From RH-AL1 sp965198485 (GTDB lineage: Bacteria; Pseudomonadota; Alphaproteobacteria; Rhizobiales; Beijerinckiaceae): 64,000 nt of DNA. The DNA lies in NCBI GenBank assembly GCA_965198485.1, contig CBDAPQ010000005.1, positions 62,001 through 126,000 of the forward strand, given 5' to 3'. The translations under genes were made by a program, and so were the position numbers. This document shows, in pieces, positions 52,155-59,809 of this stretch. The stretch's first letter is position 1, and each line of letters begins with the position of its first letter. Under the pieces are notes generated by a model. That model ran no database searches, was not told the DNA's origin, and saw only the letters and a program-made list of their open reading frames with translations.

Positions 52155-53105
52155 TCACTTTGCCACTACGAGCTCGTGCACGCTGAACAGCCCGGCCTCG
52201 TCGGTCCACACGCGGCGCGGGGTCCAGCCGGCGTCGCGGGCCAGGGCCTGGAAGGCGTCCACCGTGTATTTGTGCGAGTTCTCGGTATGGATCGTCTCGC
52301 CGGGGCGGAAGGCGAAGCTGCGGCCGAGCAGGCGCACGGTCTGGGCACGCTCGCTCACCAGGTGCATCTCGATGCGGCTCTCGATGCCGTTGAAGCGGGC
52401 CTCGTGGCGGAAGCCGTCGAGGTCGAAGTCGGCACCCAGCTCGCGGTTGGCGCGGGTCAGCAGGTTCTTGTTGAAGGCGGCGGTGACGCCGGCGGCATCG
52501 TCGTAGGCCGGCAACAGCCTGGTCGTCGCCTTGCGCAGGTCGACGCCGATGACGAGCCGCCCGCCGTTGCCGAGCGCCGCGGCCATGCCGGAGAGCAGCG
52601 AGGCCGCCTCGCCCGGGCGGAAGTTGCCGATGGTCGAGCCCGGGAAGAAGCCCATGCGCGGACGCACCGCGAGATCGGCCGGCAGCACCAGCGGGGCGCG
52701 GAAATCGCCGACGATCGGCTCGACCCGCAGCTTCGGGAAGCGCTCGGCGAGGCGGGAGCGGGCGTCGGCCAGGGCGCTCGCGGAGACGTCGACCGGCACG
52801 TAGGCGGCGAGCTTGTCCAGCGCGGCGAGCAGGATCTCGGTCTTGCGCGACGAGCCCGAGCCGAACTCCACGAGCACCGAGCCCGAGGGCGTCTCGGCCA
52901 CGATGTCGACGACGCCGGCTTCGAGGATGCCGATCTCGGTGCGCGTGGGATAATATTCCGGCAGGTCGGTGATCGCCTCGAAGAGTTCGCTGCCTCGGGC
53001 GTCGTAGAGGTATTGGCAGGGCAGCGTCTTCTGCGCCGCGTCGAGACCCTGCAGGACGTCGGCGGCGAAGCCGGAGACGCCTTCGTCGAAACTCGTATGG
53101 GTCAT
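52155..53105 (-). CDS. egtD: L-histidine N-alpha-methyltransferase
   Basis: A 316-residue SAM methyltransferase that trimethylates histidine to hercynine, the first step of ergothioneine synthesis. Recognisable: YLYDARGSELFEAITDLPEY followed by YPTRTE, the SAM-site VLVEFGSGSSRKTEILLAAL, PVDVSASAL, and FFPGSTIGNFRPGEA; C-terminal INxxT-like region FRPGETIHTENSHKYTVDAF contacts histidine. It starts four bases after egtB, in the two-gene EgtB-EgtD layout common in alphaproteobacteria. Confidence 0.95.
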   Translation of the reverse strand: MTHTSFDEGVSGFAADVLQGLDAAQKTLPCQYLYDARGSELFEAITDLPEYYPTRTEIGILEAGVVDIVAETPSGSVLVEFGSGSSRKTEILLAALDKLAAYVPVDVSASALADARSRLAERFPKLRVEPIVGDFRAPLVLPADLAVRPRMGFFPGSTIGNFRPGEAASLLSGMAAALGNGGRLVIGVDLRKATTRLLPAYDDAAGVTAAFNKNLLTRANRELGADFDLDGFRHEARFNGIESRIEMHLVSERAQTVRLLGRSFAFRPGETIHTENSHKYTVDAFQALARDAGWTPRRVWTDEAGLFSVHELVVAK

Positions 53106-53109
53106 GAAC

Positions 53110-54381
53110 CTACCGGTCGCTGGCCAGGCGCAGGCCGGTGAACTGCCAGCGCTGGTGAGGATAGAAGAAGTTGCGGTAGGTGGCCCGAGCGTGGCCCGGC
53201 GGCGTGGCGCAGGACGAGCCGCGCAGCACCTGCTGCGAGCACATGAACTTGCCGTTGTACTCGCCGATCGCGCCGGGTGCCGCCCGGTAGCCGGGATAGG
53301 CGACGTAGGCCGACTGCGTCCATTGCCAGACGTCGCCGAACATCTGCCGGTCGCCGGGCTGCGACGGCTCCGGCACCAGGCGGCGCGGCCGCTCCGTCGG
53401 GGCGGCGTCGGCGACCGCGGCATGCTCCCACTCGAACTCCGTCGGCAGGCGGTGCCCCGCCCAGCGCGCGTAGGCGTCGGCCTCGTAGAAGCTGACGTGA
53501 TCGACCGGCGCGGCCACGTCGACGGGGCAAAGGCCGTGCAGGCTCATCTGCCACCAGGCGCCGTTGCGCTCCTGCCAGTAGAGCGGCGCCTCCCAGCCCT
53601 GGGTCCGGACCGTGCTCCAGCCGTCGGCCAGCCACAGCGCGGCGGTGCGATAGCCGCCGTCGCGCACGAAGTCGAGCCATTCGCCGTTGGTGACGAGCCG
53701 GTCCGCGAGCGCGAACGGCTGCAGCAGGGCGCGGTGGCGCGGCCCCTCGTTGTCGAAGGAGAAGCCGGCGCCGGCGTGCCCGACCTCGTGGATGCCGCCG
53801 TTGTAGGCGGTGAAGGTCAGCGGCAAGACGGACGTGTCGCCCGGCGTCGGCGCGTCGGCGTAGGCCGGGAGCAGCGGCTGGCTGGCGAACAGGCTGAGCG
53901 CGTCGGTGAGCAGCAGCTCCTGGTGCTGCTGCTCGTGGTGGATGCCGATCTCGACCAGTCCGACGACGCGCGGATCATCCATCGCCGCATCGTCGGCCAA
54001 GAGCGTGTCGAGCCCGGCGTCCACGGCAGCGCGATAGGCCATCACCTCGTCGTGGCGCGGCCGTGTCAGCAGGCCGCGGGCGCCGCGGGGGTGCCGCGCG
54101 CCTTCCGCCTCGTAGTAGGAGTTGAAGCAATAGGGGAAGCGCTCGTCGAACAGCCGGTAGCCCGGCAGGTAAGGCTTCAACAGGAACGTCTCGAAGAACC
54201 AGGTGACGTGGGCAAGGTGCCACTTGGTGGGGCTGGCATCGTCGCTGGCCTGGACGACCTGATCCTCCGGCGAGAGCGGCGCGGCGAGATCGATTGAATA
54301 GCGACGCGTGGCGCGTAGCCGTTGGGGCAGCGTCCCGAGCTGGGAGGTATCCTCGGTCCAGGGGCGAAGGCCGGCGGTCAT
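53110..54381 (-). CDS. egtB: Ergothioneine biosynthesis sulfoxide synthase EgtB
   Basis: A 423-residue non-haem iron enzyme joining hercynine with a thiol donor (gamma-glutamylcysteine or cysteine) using O2. N-terminal DinB-like iron-binding domain: KWHLAHVTWFFETFLLKPYL (first His) and IGIHHEQQHQELLLTDALSL (HxxxHxE-type). C-terminal formylglycine-enzyme-like domain: DHVSFYEADAYARWAGHRLP and EFEWEHAA, ending FFYPHQRWQFTGLRLASDR. Start MTAGLRPWTED at 54381. With egtD it completes hercynine and sulfoxide formation; EgtC/EgtE are not here. Confidence 0.95.
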   Translation of the reverse strand: MTAGLRPWTEDTSQLGTLPQRLRATRRYSIDLAAPLSPEDQVVQASDDASPTKWHLAHVTWFFETFLLKPYLPGYRLFDERFPYCFNSYYEAEGARHPRGARGLLTRPRHDEVMAYRAAVDAGLDTLLADDAAMDDPRVVGLVEIGIHHEQQHQELLLTDALSLFASQPLLPAYADAPTPGDTSVLPLTFTAYNGGIHEVGHAGAGFSFDNEGPRHRALLQPFALADRLVTNGEWLDFVRDGGYRTAALWLADGWSTVRTQGWEAPLYWQERNGAWWQMSLHGLCPVDVAAPVDHVSFYEADAYARWAGHRLPTEFEWEHAAVADAAPTERPRRLVPEPSQPGDRQMFGDVWQWTQSAYVAYPGYRAAPGAIGEYNGKFMCSQQVLRGSSCATPPGHARATYRNFFYPHQRWQFTGLRLASDR

Positions 54382-54497
54382 GGAAGTCCCTGTCCTTGAG
54401 GATCGCGGCAAAACCAGACGTCTCGGCGTTGGTTCCGGCGCGAAAAACGGCCATGCTTTCCATTGCCGTGGCCGGCCGATATCTGCCGAACGTGTGC

Positions 54498-54803
54498 TCA
54501 TAGCGGAGCGCGAGCGGACCGTCGCATCGCGCGACCGAGCAACAGCGCGGCGCGGGCATTGAGGAGGGAGACCTCGCCGCCGAAGCCGAACCAGCGCCGG
54601 GGCGAGCGGGCCTCGCGCTCGACGAGATGGCGCGCGACGGCGACCAGAGTGTCAGGCGGCGCGCACGCGAGGCCGGGAAACAAGGCGTCGAGAGCCTGCG
54701 GGCGGCGGCCGTACTGTCGCGCGCGACCCTTCACCATGTGGATGATGGAGCGTCGCGCGGCTGCGTCGAGGTCGGGAGCAAAGGTAGGCGTGCCTGGGGT
54801 CAT
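54498..54803 (-). CDS. Hypothetical protein upstream of egtB
   Basis: A 101-residue basic protein (MTPGTPTFAPDLDAAARRSI...), helical in appearance with ALDALFPGLACAPPDTLVAV and LLNARAALLLGRAMRRSARA. CGGAGG precedes the ATG. I recognise no domain. Its upstream DNA contains GGTACTATGACC (54835-54846), similar to GGTACAATAGCC at the S24 repressor start, so it may be under that repressor's control. Confidence 0.55.
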   Translation of the reverse strand: MTPGTPTFAPDLDAAARRSIIHMVKGRARQYGRRPQALDALFPGLACAPPDTLVAVARHLVEREARSPRRWFGFGGEVSLLNARAALLLGRAMRRSARAPL

Positions 54804-54861
54804 GATGGCCTCCGTGAGATGCCACCAGACTACAGGTACTATGACCTATTACAAGGCTATT

Positions 54862-55512
54862 TTACCGCAAGAACCCGCGGCCACCGAGTTTCGGGTTGGG
54901 CAGCATCATCAGGATCGGCGAGGCCCAGGCGATCGCCACGTCACGGATCGGCGGGGCGTTGTGGCTCTCGAGATCGTAGGTGTTGTTGGAAGACCCGCGC
55001 CGGATCGTCTTGAGGAAGCGCTTGCCGTCGCCGGTGCGCACCGCCGCCTCGCGCCCGGTGATCAGGGCGGGGTCGTGCTCGGCGTCGGAGCACACCACGA
55101 CGTCGCCGGCGTTGTAGCGCGGCCACATGCTGTCGCCCTCGACGACGAAGGCGATGGTGTCGGGCGCCAGCGGCAGCGCGACGTCCATCTCGTAGAGGCC
55201 CTCGGGCGGCAGCTGCTCGAACTCGGGCAGGATCTCGGCGCCGGCGCCGATGCGGCCGACGATGCGCAGGCTGGTCGAGGAGGGCGGCGCCTCCGACGTG
55301 CCCTCCATCAGCCAGGAGGCGGTGGTCTGCAGCACCGGCGCCAGCGCCGACAGCGTGTCCGTGGTGATGCCGCGACGCTCGCCGTTCTGCACGGCGCGGC
55401 GCAGGTTGCGCACCGCGTCGGGCTTCTTGGCGGCCATCGAGGCGGCATGCGCCGACAGGTTCAGCGCCTTGAGCCGGCTTTCGACGCGTTCGAGGACATC
55501 TTTCAGCTGCAT
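54862..55512 (-). CDS. S24 family LexA/CI-like repressor peptidase
   Basis: A 216-residue repressor-protease. Residues 1-75 form a helix-turn-helix (AVRNLRRAVQNGERRGITTD, LSALAPVLQTTASWLMEG). Residues 85-216 are the S24 domain: GRIGAGAEILPEFEQL (cleavage-site Ala-Gly), VVEGDSMWPRYNAGDVVVC (nucleophile Ser) and REAAVRTGDGKRFLKTIRRG (general-base Lys). This is the phage CI/chromosomal XRE-S24 design: self-cleavage under RecA or stress relieves repression. It diverges from two small genes, the usual immunity-region geometry. Confidence 0.88.
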   Translation of the reverse strand: MQLKDVLERVESRLKALNLSAHAASMAAKKPDAVRNLRRAVQNGERRGITTDTLSALAPVLQTTASWLMEGTSEAPPSSTSLRIVGRIGAGAEILPEFEQLPPEGLYEMDVALPLAPDTIAFVVEGDSMWPRYNAGDVVVCSDAEHDPALITGREAAVRTGDGKRFLKTIRRGSSNNTYDLESHNAPPIRDVAIAWASPILMMLPNPKLGGRGFLR

Positions 55513-55515
55513 AAC

Positions 55516-55527
55516 GGTACAATAGCC
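55516..55527. promoter_or_regulatory. Candidate operator at the S24 repressor start
   Basis: GGTACAATAGCC lies three bases upstream of the repressor ATG. Related strings occur as GGTACTATGACC at 54835-54846 (9 of 12 the same) and as the complement GGCTATTTTACC at 54855-54866 (11 of 12). Spacing and position suit a repressor binding site for autoregulation, but the match is short. Confidence 0.35.
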
Positions 55528-55594
55528 GATTTGTCGCGCACCGCATCCGGTAAGATGGCCTTGACTTGCCTGGTGTAATTACCGATCCTGCGGC

Positions 55595-55930
55595 ATGCCA
55601 TGTCTCTCCCCATCCTCCTCTCAGCGCCCCTGGACCCGCGACAGGGTGGCCCGCCTCGGCTTCCTGGTCGGCCTGGGACTCGACAGCGAAGAGGTCGCCC
55701 GCGATCCCGCCGTCGCCACCTCGCCCGGCAACGTCCGACGCCAGGCCAACCGCTTCGGCCTCGCGCTCCGCGACGCGGCGGGCCGCCGCCTGCCGCCCGA
55801 GATCGGCCAACGCCTCGACGAGGCCGCCGCCCGGCGCGGGCTCAGCCGCGAGCGGCTGATCCGCTCGCTCGTCATCGCCGCCGGCTCGGATGCCGCGCTC
55901 ATCGACAACATCCTGGACGACGATGCCTGA
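55595..55930 (+). CDS. Small helix-turn-helix-like hypothetical protein
   Basis: A 111-residue protein with two possible DNA-binding parts: RDRVARLGFLVGLGLDSEEV followed by ARDPAVATSPGNVRRQANRF, a GcrA/SAM-like helix-turn-helix, and ALRDAAGRRLPPEIGQRLDE then RRGLSRERLIRSLV, resembling a ribbon-helix-helix. Divergent from the S24 repressor and overlapping the next gene by eight bases. Probably a phage-type regulator. Family not named with certainty. Confidence 0.6.
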   Translation: MPCLSPSSSQRPWTRDRVARLGFLVGLGLDSEEVARDPAVATSPGNVRRQANRFGLALRDAAGRRLPPEIGQRLDEAAARRGLSRERLIRSLVIAAGSDAALIDNILDDDA

Positions 55931-56435
55931 GCTCCCCGACCATCCCGACGCGCCCGAACTCGACGAGGCGGTGGCTCTGCCGCCGGCCTGGACGCCCGAG
56001 CACGTCGGGCGCCGGCTCGTCGACGCCATGCGCACGCTGGACCGGCTGCCGCGGCCGCGGGGGCCGCGCGCGCCCGGCAACCACTGGCCGCAGCATCGGC
56101 TCGAGTTGGCCGATGAGCTGGCACAGGCCGAGCTGCCCGACGCCGAGCGCCGCGAGCGTGCCGGCGTCCGCCTCGGCGAGCTGGCGCTGCGGCCCAGCGG
56201 CCGCGATATCGATCGCATGGATCGCGCGCTGGAATGGCTGCGGCTGTTGCGCGCGGACAATCCCGAGCTGGCGCTGATCGTCACGCTGTGGGCGCACCGC
56301 CTGGCCCGGGGCCGCTCGCTGCGCGCGCTCTGCCGCGAGCGCGGCTGGACGCCACAGACCTTCCACGCCCGCAAGACCCGCGCGCTCCGGGCCATCGGCG
56401 CGGCACTGGAGACACGCGGCGAGCCTGTCGCCTGA
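55923..56435 (+). CDS. DUF6362-like protein with C-terminal sigma-4-like helix-turn-helix
   Basis: A 170-residue protein. N-terminal WTPEHVGRRLVDAMRTLDRL PRPRG-type sequence and the C-terminal LALIVTLWAHRLARGRSLRA, then CRERGWTPQTFHARKTRALR, match the DUF6362 family often found in alphaproteobacterial prophages. The end looks like a sigma-region-4 helix-turn-helix, suggesting late-gene control. ATG at 55923 overlaps the preceding stop. No structural phage genes follow. Confidence 0.6.
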   Translation: MPELPDHPDAPELDEAVALPPAWTPEHVGRRLVDAMRTLDRLPRPRGPRAPGNHWPQHRLELADELAQAELPDAERRERAGVRLGELALRPSGRDIDRMDRALEWLRLLRADNPELALIVTLWAHRLARGRSLRALCRERGWTPQTFHARKTRALRAIGAALETRGEPVA

Positions 56436-56486
56436 TCGTGCGCCGCGACGGCTTTGCGCCGTTCGAGCCGCATGGTAGGTTCGGCT

Positions 56487-56795
56487 ATGTCCACGCGCCT
56501 TCTCAAGGCCGCCGCCGCGTTGCTGGTCCTGCTCGGTCTCGGCGGCTGCGACCCGCGCGATTGCCTGCTCGGCATCGCCAACCGCGACTGCGCGCCCGTC
56601 GGCTCTCCGGTGGCGATGTTCCCGCAGGACGATGCGGTGTGCCGCAGCTACCGGCTCACGCCCGGCACCAAGGATTACGCGATCTGCCGCGAGCAGAAGC
56701 TGCACGAGCGCTCGCTGACCGAGCGCGCCACCGATTTCGGCTTTCTGGAGAATCCGGTGCTGCCCGATGCGCGGCCGGTGCTTCAGGCCCGCTGA
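56487..56795 (+). CDS. Small lipoprotein of unknown function
   Basis: A 102-residue protein with a type II signal peptide: MSTRLLKAAAALLVLLGLGG followed by Cys21 (lipobox LGGC). The mature part has four further cysteines (PRDC, NRDC, AVCRSYR, AICREQ), possibly two disulfides, and KDYAICREQKLHERSLTERA. It will be an Lgt substrate and outer- or inner-membrane anchored. No domain recognised. Confidence 0.7.
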   Translation: MSTRLLKAAAALLVLLGLGGCDPRDCLLGIANRDCAPVGSPVAMFPQDDAVCRSYRLTPGTKDYAICREQKLHERSLTERATDFGFLENPVLPDARPVLQAR

Positions 56796-56800
56796 TGCCT

Positions 56801-56911
56801 CGTCATTCCGGGGCTCGCGTCGGCGAGAACCCGGAACCGGTGAGCCTCGCGATCGCCGATGAGATCGAGGCTCACCGGTTGCGGGTTCGCCTTCGGTGCC
56901 CCGGAATGACG
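56801..56911. repeat. Long palindromic intergenic repeat
   Basis: CGTCATTCCGGGGC (56801-56814) pairs with GCCCCGGAATGACG (56898-56911), and a central perfect pair CCGGTGAGCCTC / GAGGCTCACCGG with arms ~56841-56880 forms the inner stem. Repeats starting CGTCATTCCGGGGC are widespread between genes in Bradyrhizobium-like genomes. It separates the lipoprotein gene from the tRNA gene. Confidence 0.8.
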
Positions 56912-56987
56912 CCACGTAGGTTGGCTGCCCGCTCCTGCCCGCTCGACGGCCTTGCGAAACCCCGCATGCTGGGCTTTGGTGCCCGAC

Positions 56988-57084
56988 GGAGGAGATGCGT
57001 TCCCCGGTGGGGCGTCCGGACTTCAAATCCGGGAGGGGCCGCCAGGCGGTCTTTGGTGGGTTCGACTCCCACTCTCTTCCGCCA
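56988..57084 (+). tRNA. selC: tRNA-Sec (anticodon TCA)
   Basis: A 97-base selenocysteine tRNA including encoded CCA. The eight-pair acceptor stem is GGAGGAGA / TCTCTTCC, the anticodon stem is CCGGA/TCCGG with loop CTTCAAA (anticodon TCA at 57023-57025, reading UGA), a long variable arm follows (GGAGGGGCCGCCAGGCGGTC region), and the T arm is GTGGG-TTCGACT-CCCAC. Extended acceptor and variable arms are the features that SelA and SelB recognise. selA follows after one intervening gene. Confidence 0.95.
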
Positions 57085-57120
57085 CGATCCACAGCATGTT
57101 CGCGAAGCGGAGGCGTTCGG

Positions 57121-57579
57121 ATGGAAACCCTCACGATCGACAGCGTCCTTTACGAGCAGGATTTCTACACCTGGCCCGAGCGGCAGGCCGAGGCGATCCG
57201 GCAGGGTCGGATCGAGGCGCTCGATCTCGACAATATCGCCGAGGAGATCGCCGACCTGGGACGCTCGCTGTCGGCCAGCCTCGAAGCCGCCTATCGGCTG
57301 ATCTGCCTCCACCAGCTGAAGCGCATGGTGCAGCCCGAGCGAGCGGGGCGCAGCTGCACCGTCACCATCGGGCGCGAACGCCTGCGCGCGGCGCGGCTGT
57401 TGCGCCAAAACCCGGGCCTGAAGCCGCATCGCGAGGCGCTGCTCGCCGAAGCGTATGCCGACGCTCGTGCCGAGGCGGCGCTGGAGACCGACATTCCGCT
57501 GGCAAGGTTCCCCGCGACCCTGCCGTTCACCCTGGCCCAGGTCATGGATCCGGACTTCTGGGCCGATCCTGCGCCATGA
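57121..57579 (+). CDS. DUF29 family protein between selC and selA
   Basis: A 152-residue DUF29 protein: LYEQDFYTWPERQAEAIRQG, LDLDNIAEEIADLGRSLSAS and CLHQLKRMVQPE, with the terminal FTLAQVMDPDFWAD. It is the second DUF29 gene in the window but diverged from that at 15286. It sits between the tRNA-Sec gene and selA on the same strand, 16 bases before selA, so it may be transcribed with selA although no link between DUF29 and selenium is known. Confidence 0.85.
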   Translation: METLTIDSVLYEQDFYTWPERQAEAIRQGRIEALDLDNIAEEIADLGRSLSASLEAAYRLICLHQLKRMVQPERAGRSCTVTIGRERLRAARLLRQNPGLKPHREALLAEAYADARAEAALETDIPLARFPATLPFTLAQVMDPDFWADPAP

Positions 57580-57595
57580 AGCGAGGCTTTCACGC

Positions 57596-58999
57596 ATGAC
57601 CTCGTCGGCGAACGTGCACAAGCTTCCCGAACGCGGCCGGCCGCCCTCGGTCGACCGCCTGCTCGGGCGCGACGACACGGCCGCGCTGGTCGCGCGCTAC
57701 GGCCGGCAGCCGGTGCTGGAGGCGGTGCGCGGCAGCCTCGCCGCCGTGCGCGACGCGAGCGGCCCGGTGCCGGACGAGGCCGCGCTGGTCGGTGCCGCCG
57801 CCGCTTCGCTGGCGCGGCTGTTCGCCCCCTCGCTGCGCCCGGTCTTCAACCTGACCGGCACGGTGCTGCACACCAATCTCGGCCGCGCGCTGCTGCCGCC
57901 GGAAGCCGCCGCCTCGGTGGCCCGCGTGCTGAGTCAGGCCTCCAACCTCGAATACGACGTTGCCGCCGGCCGCCGCGGCGAGCGCGACGACCATGTCGAG
58001 CCGCTCATCTGCAAGCTCACCGGCGCCGAAGCGGCGACCATCGTCAACAACAACGCCGCCGCCGTGCTGCTGGTGCTGGCCGCCCTGGCGCCGAAGAAGG
58101 AGGTGCTGGTGTCGCGCGGCGAGCTCGTCGAGATCGGCGGCGCCTTCCGCGTGCCCGACGTCATGGCGCGCGCCGGCTGCCGCATGGTCGAGGTCGGCAC
58201 CACCAACCGCACGCACATCAGCGACTACGCCGACGCCATCGGCCCGCGCACCGTGGCGGCGATGAAGGTCCACCAGTCGAACTACGAGATCAAGGGCTTC
58301 ACCGCCGAGGTGGCCGACGCCGACCTCGGCAAACTCTGCCGCGAGCGCGGCATCATCATGCTCGACGACCTCGGCAGCGGCAATCTCGTCGACTTCTCCG
58401 CCTACGGCCTGCCGCGCGAGCCGACCGTCATGGACGCGGTGAGGCACGCCGACGTCGTCACCTTCTCCGGCGACAAGCTGCTCGGTGGCGTGCAATGCGG
58501 CCTCATCGCCGGGCGCCGCGACCTCATCGCCCGCATCCGCAAGCACCCGCTCAAGCGCGCGCTGCGCGTCGGCAAGGAGGTGTTCGCGGCGATGGAGGCG
58601 GTGCTGCGGCTCTACCTCGACCCGGACCGCCTCGCCGAGCGCCTGCCGACGCTGCGCCTGCTGACCCGCCGCCAGGCCGACATCCGCGCCCAGGCCGAGC
58701 GCCTCGCGCCGCTCCTCGCCGCCGCCCTGGGCGAGGCCGCACGGGTGGGCGTGGTGGACTGCTCAAGCCAGATCGGCAGCGGCGCGCTGCCCGTCGAAAC
58801 GCTGCCGTCGGCCGCGCTCGCGCTGACGCCGCCCCAGCCCGGCAAGGGCGACGGCCGCTGGCTCAAGGTCACGGCCGAGCGCTTCCGCGGCCTGCCGGTG
58901 CCGGTGATCGGCCGCATCGCCGACAACGCGTTTCTCCTCGACTTGAGGACGCTCGAAGACGAGGCGGGGTTTCTGGCACAGTCCGACTCTCTTCGATGA
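57596..58999 (+). CDS. selA: L-seryl-tRNA(Sec) selenium transferase
   Basis: A 467-residue PLP enzyme converting Ser-tRNA-Sec to Sec-tRNA-Sec with selenophosphate. Family marks: LPERGRPPSVDRLL at the N-terminus (tRNA-binding), FNLTGTVLHTNLGRALLPPE, EVGTTNRTHISDYADAI, IIMLDDLGSGNLVDF, and the PLP lysine in VTFSGDKLLGGVQCGLIAG. Full length. It follows selC and heads an overlapping or near-overlapping run with two small membrane proteins and truB. selB and selD are not in the window. Confidence 0.96.
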   Translation: MTSSANVHKLPERGRPPSVDRLLGRDDTAALVARYGRQPVLEAVRGSLAAVRDASGPVPDEAALVGAAAASLARLFAPSLRPVFNLTGTVLHTNLGRALLPPEAAASVARVLSQASNLEYDVAAGRRGERDDHVEPLICKLTGAEAATIVNNNAAAVLLVLAALAPKKEVLVSRGELVEIGGAFRVPDVMARAGCRMVEVGTTNRTHISDYADAIGPRTVAAMKVHQSNYEIKGFTAEVADADLGKLCRERGIIMLDDLGSGNLVDFSAYGLPREPTVMDAVRHADVVTFSGDKLLGGVQCGLIAGRRDLIARIRKHPLKRALRVGKEVFAAMEAVLRLYLDPDRLAERLPTLRLLTRRQADIRAQAERLAPLLAAALGEAARVGVVDCSSQIGSGALPVETLPSAALALTPPQPGKGDGRWLKVTAERFRGLPVPVIGRIADNAFLLDLRTLEDEAGFLAQSDSLR

Positions 59000-59006
59000 G
59001 GGTGAA

Positions 59007-59414
59007 GTGAAAGAATCCACCGGGGTCTTCCTCGGCTTCGGGGCGGTCGCGGTCGGCGTCATCCTCGTGCCCATCGCCTTCTCCCTCTTCGGCATGAAGG
59101 CCATGGACAGGCCGCCGGCCAACGTCGACGGCCCGATCAGCCGGGCGTTCCTCGGCGTCGAGGCCGACGCCAACGGCCCGGCGAAGCCGGTGCCGGCGGT
59201 CGACACCGTCCTCCCCGTGGGCATGCCGCAGGACGCCGCCCTGCGCGACCTCCACAAGGAGGGCTTCGACTGTTCGCCCCAGGACCACGGCGCGGTCTGC
59301 CGGCGCACCCTGCCCCACGCCTCGGCGAGCGAGGACTGGACCGTCACCCTGAGCTTCGACGAGGCCGGTCATCTCGCATCGCGATCGGGCGCGAGCCGCG
59401 TGAAGAGCCTGTGA
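59007..59414 (+). CDS. Small membrane protein, paralogue A in the selA-truB operon
   Basis: A 135-residue protein with one N-terminal transmembrane helix (about 8-28, FLGFGAVAVGVILVPIAFSL) and a small exported domain: VLPVGMPQDAALRDLHKEGF, DCSPQDHGAVCRR (two Cys) and DWTVTLSFDEAGHL. It starts with GTG at 59007, seven bases after the selA stop, and its stop overlaps the next gene (GTGA). The next gene encodes a clear relative. Function unknown. Confidence 0.65.
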   Translation: MKESTGVFLGFGAVAVGVILVPIAFSLFGMKAMDRPPANVDGPISRAFLGVEADANGPAKPVPAVDTVLPVGMPQDAALRDLHKEGFDCSPQDHGAVCRRTLPHASASEDWTVTLSFDEAGHLASRSGASRVKSL

Positions 59415-59809
59415 GCGAGGCGCGCGTCGTCGCACTCGGTCTCGGCGCGGTCGCTATGATAACGTTCGCGCTGGCCGCCTCGCTCGTCTACAACAGCCTG
59501 GCGCTGCGCAAGCGGCCGGAGCGGGAGCCGCCGGGCGCGATCAGCCATGCCTTCCTCGCCTCCCGGGCCGCGGCGTCGCAAGGCGTGGCCGGCCTTGACG
59601 GCCTGCTTCCCGCCGGCATGCCGGAAACGGCGGCGCTGAAGCGCCTCGCCGCCGACGGCTTCGCCTGCACCTTCGAACACCAGGCCGCGACCTGCTTCCG
59701 CTCCGTGGGAGCCGGGCGCGCCTCAGACATCTGGACGATATGGCTGACCTTCGACGCAACAGAGAGACTTACGTCGAGCCAGGGCGAGCGCCGGAGCGCC
59801 CGGCTGTGA
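59411..59809 (+). CDS. Small membrane protein, paralogue B in the selA-truB operon
   Basis: A 132-residue protein with the same plan as the preceding one: transmembrane helix (about 7-30), ISHAFLASR (compare ISRAFLG), LLPAGMPETAALKRLAADGF, CTFEHQAATCFR (two Cys) and IWTIWLTFDATERL. The shared LPxGMPxxAALxxLxxxGFxC core shows recent tandem duplication. GTG start at 59411; its stop overlaps the truB GTG. Function unknown. Confidence 0.65.
   Translation: MSEARVVALGLGAVAMITFALAASLVYNSLALRKRPEREPPGAISHAFLASRAAASQGVAGLDGLLPAGMPETAALKRLAADGFACTFEHQAATCFRSVGAGRASDIWTIWLTFDATERLTSSQGERRSARL

Noticed and set aside
56988..57084. tRNA-Sec as attachment site of the phage-like module at 54.5-56.4 kb
   Set aside because: No duplicated 3' tRNA end or integrase is visible near the module, and a lipoprotein gene and a long palindrome lie between.
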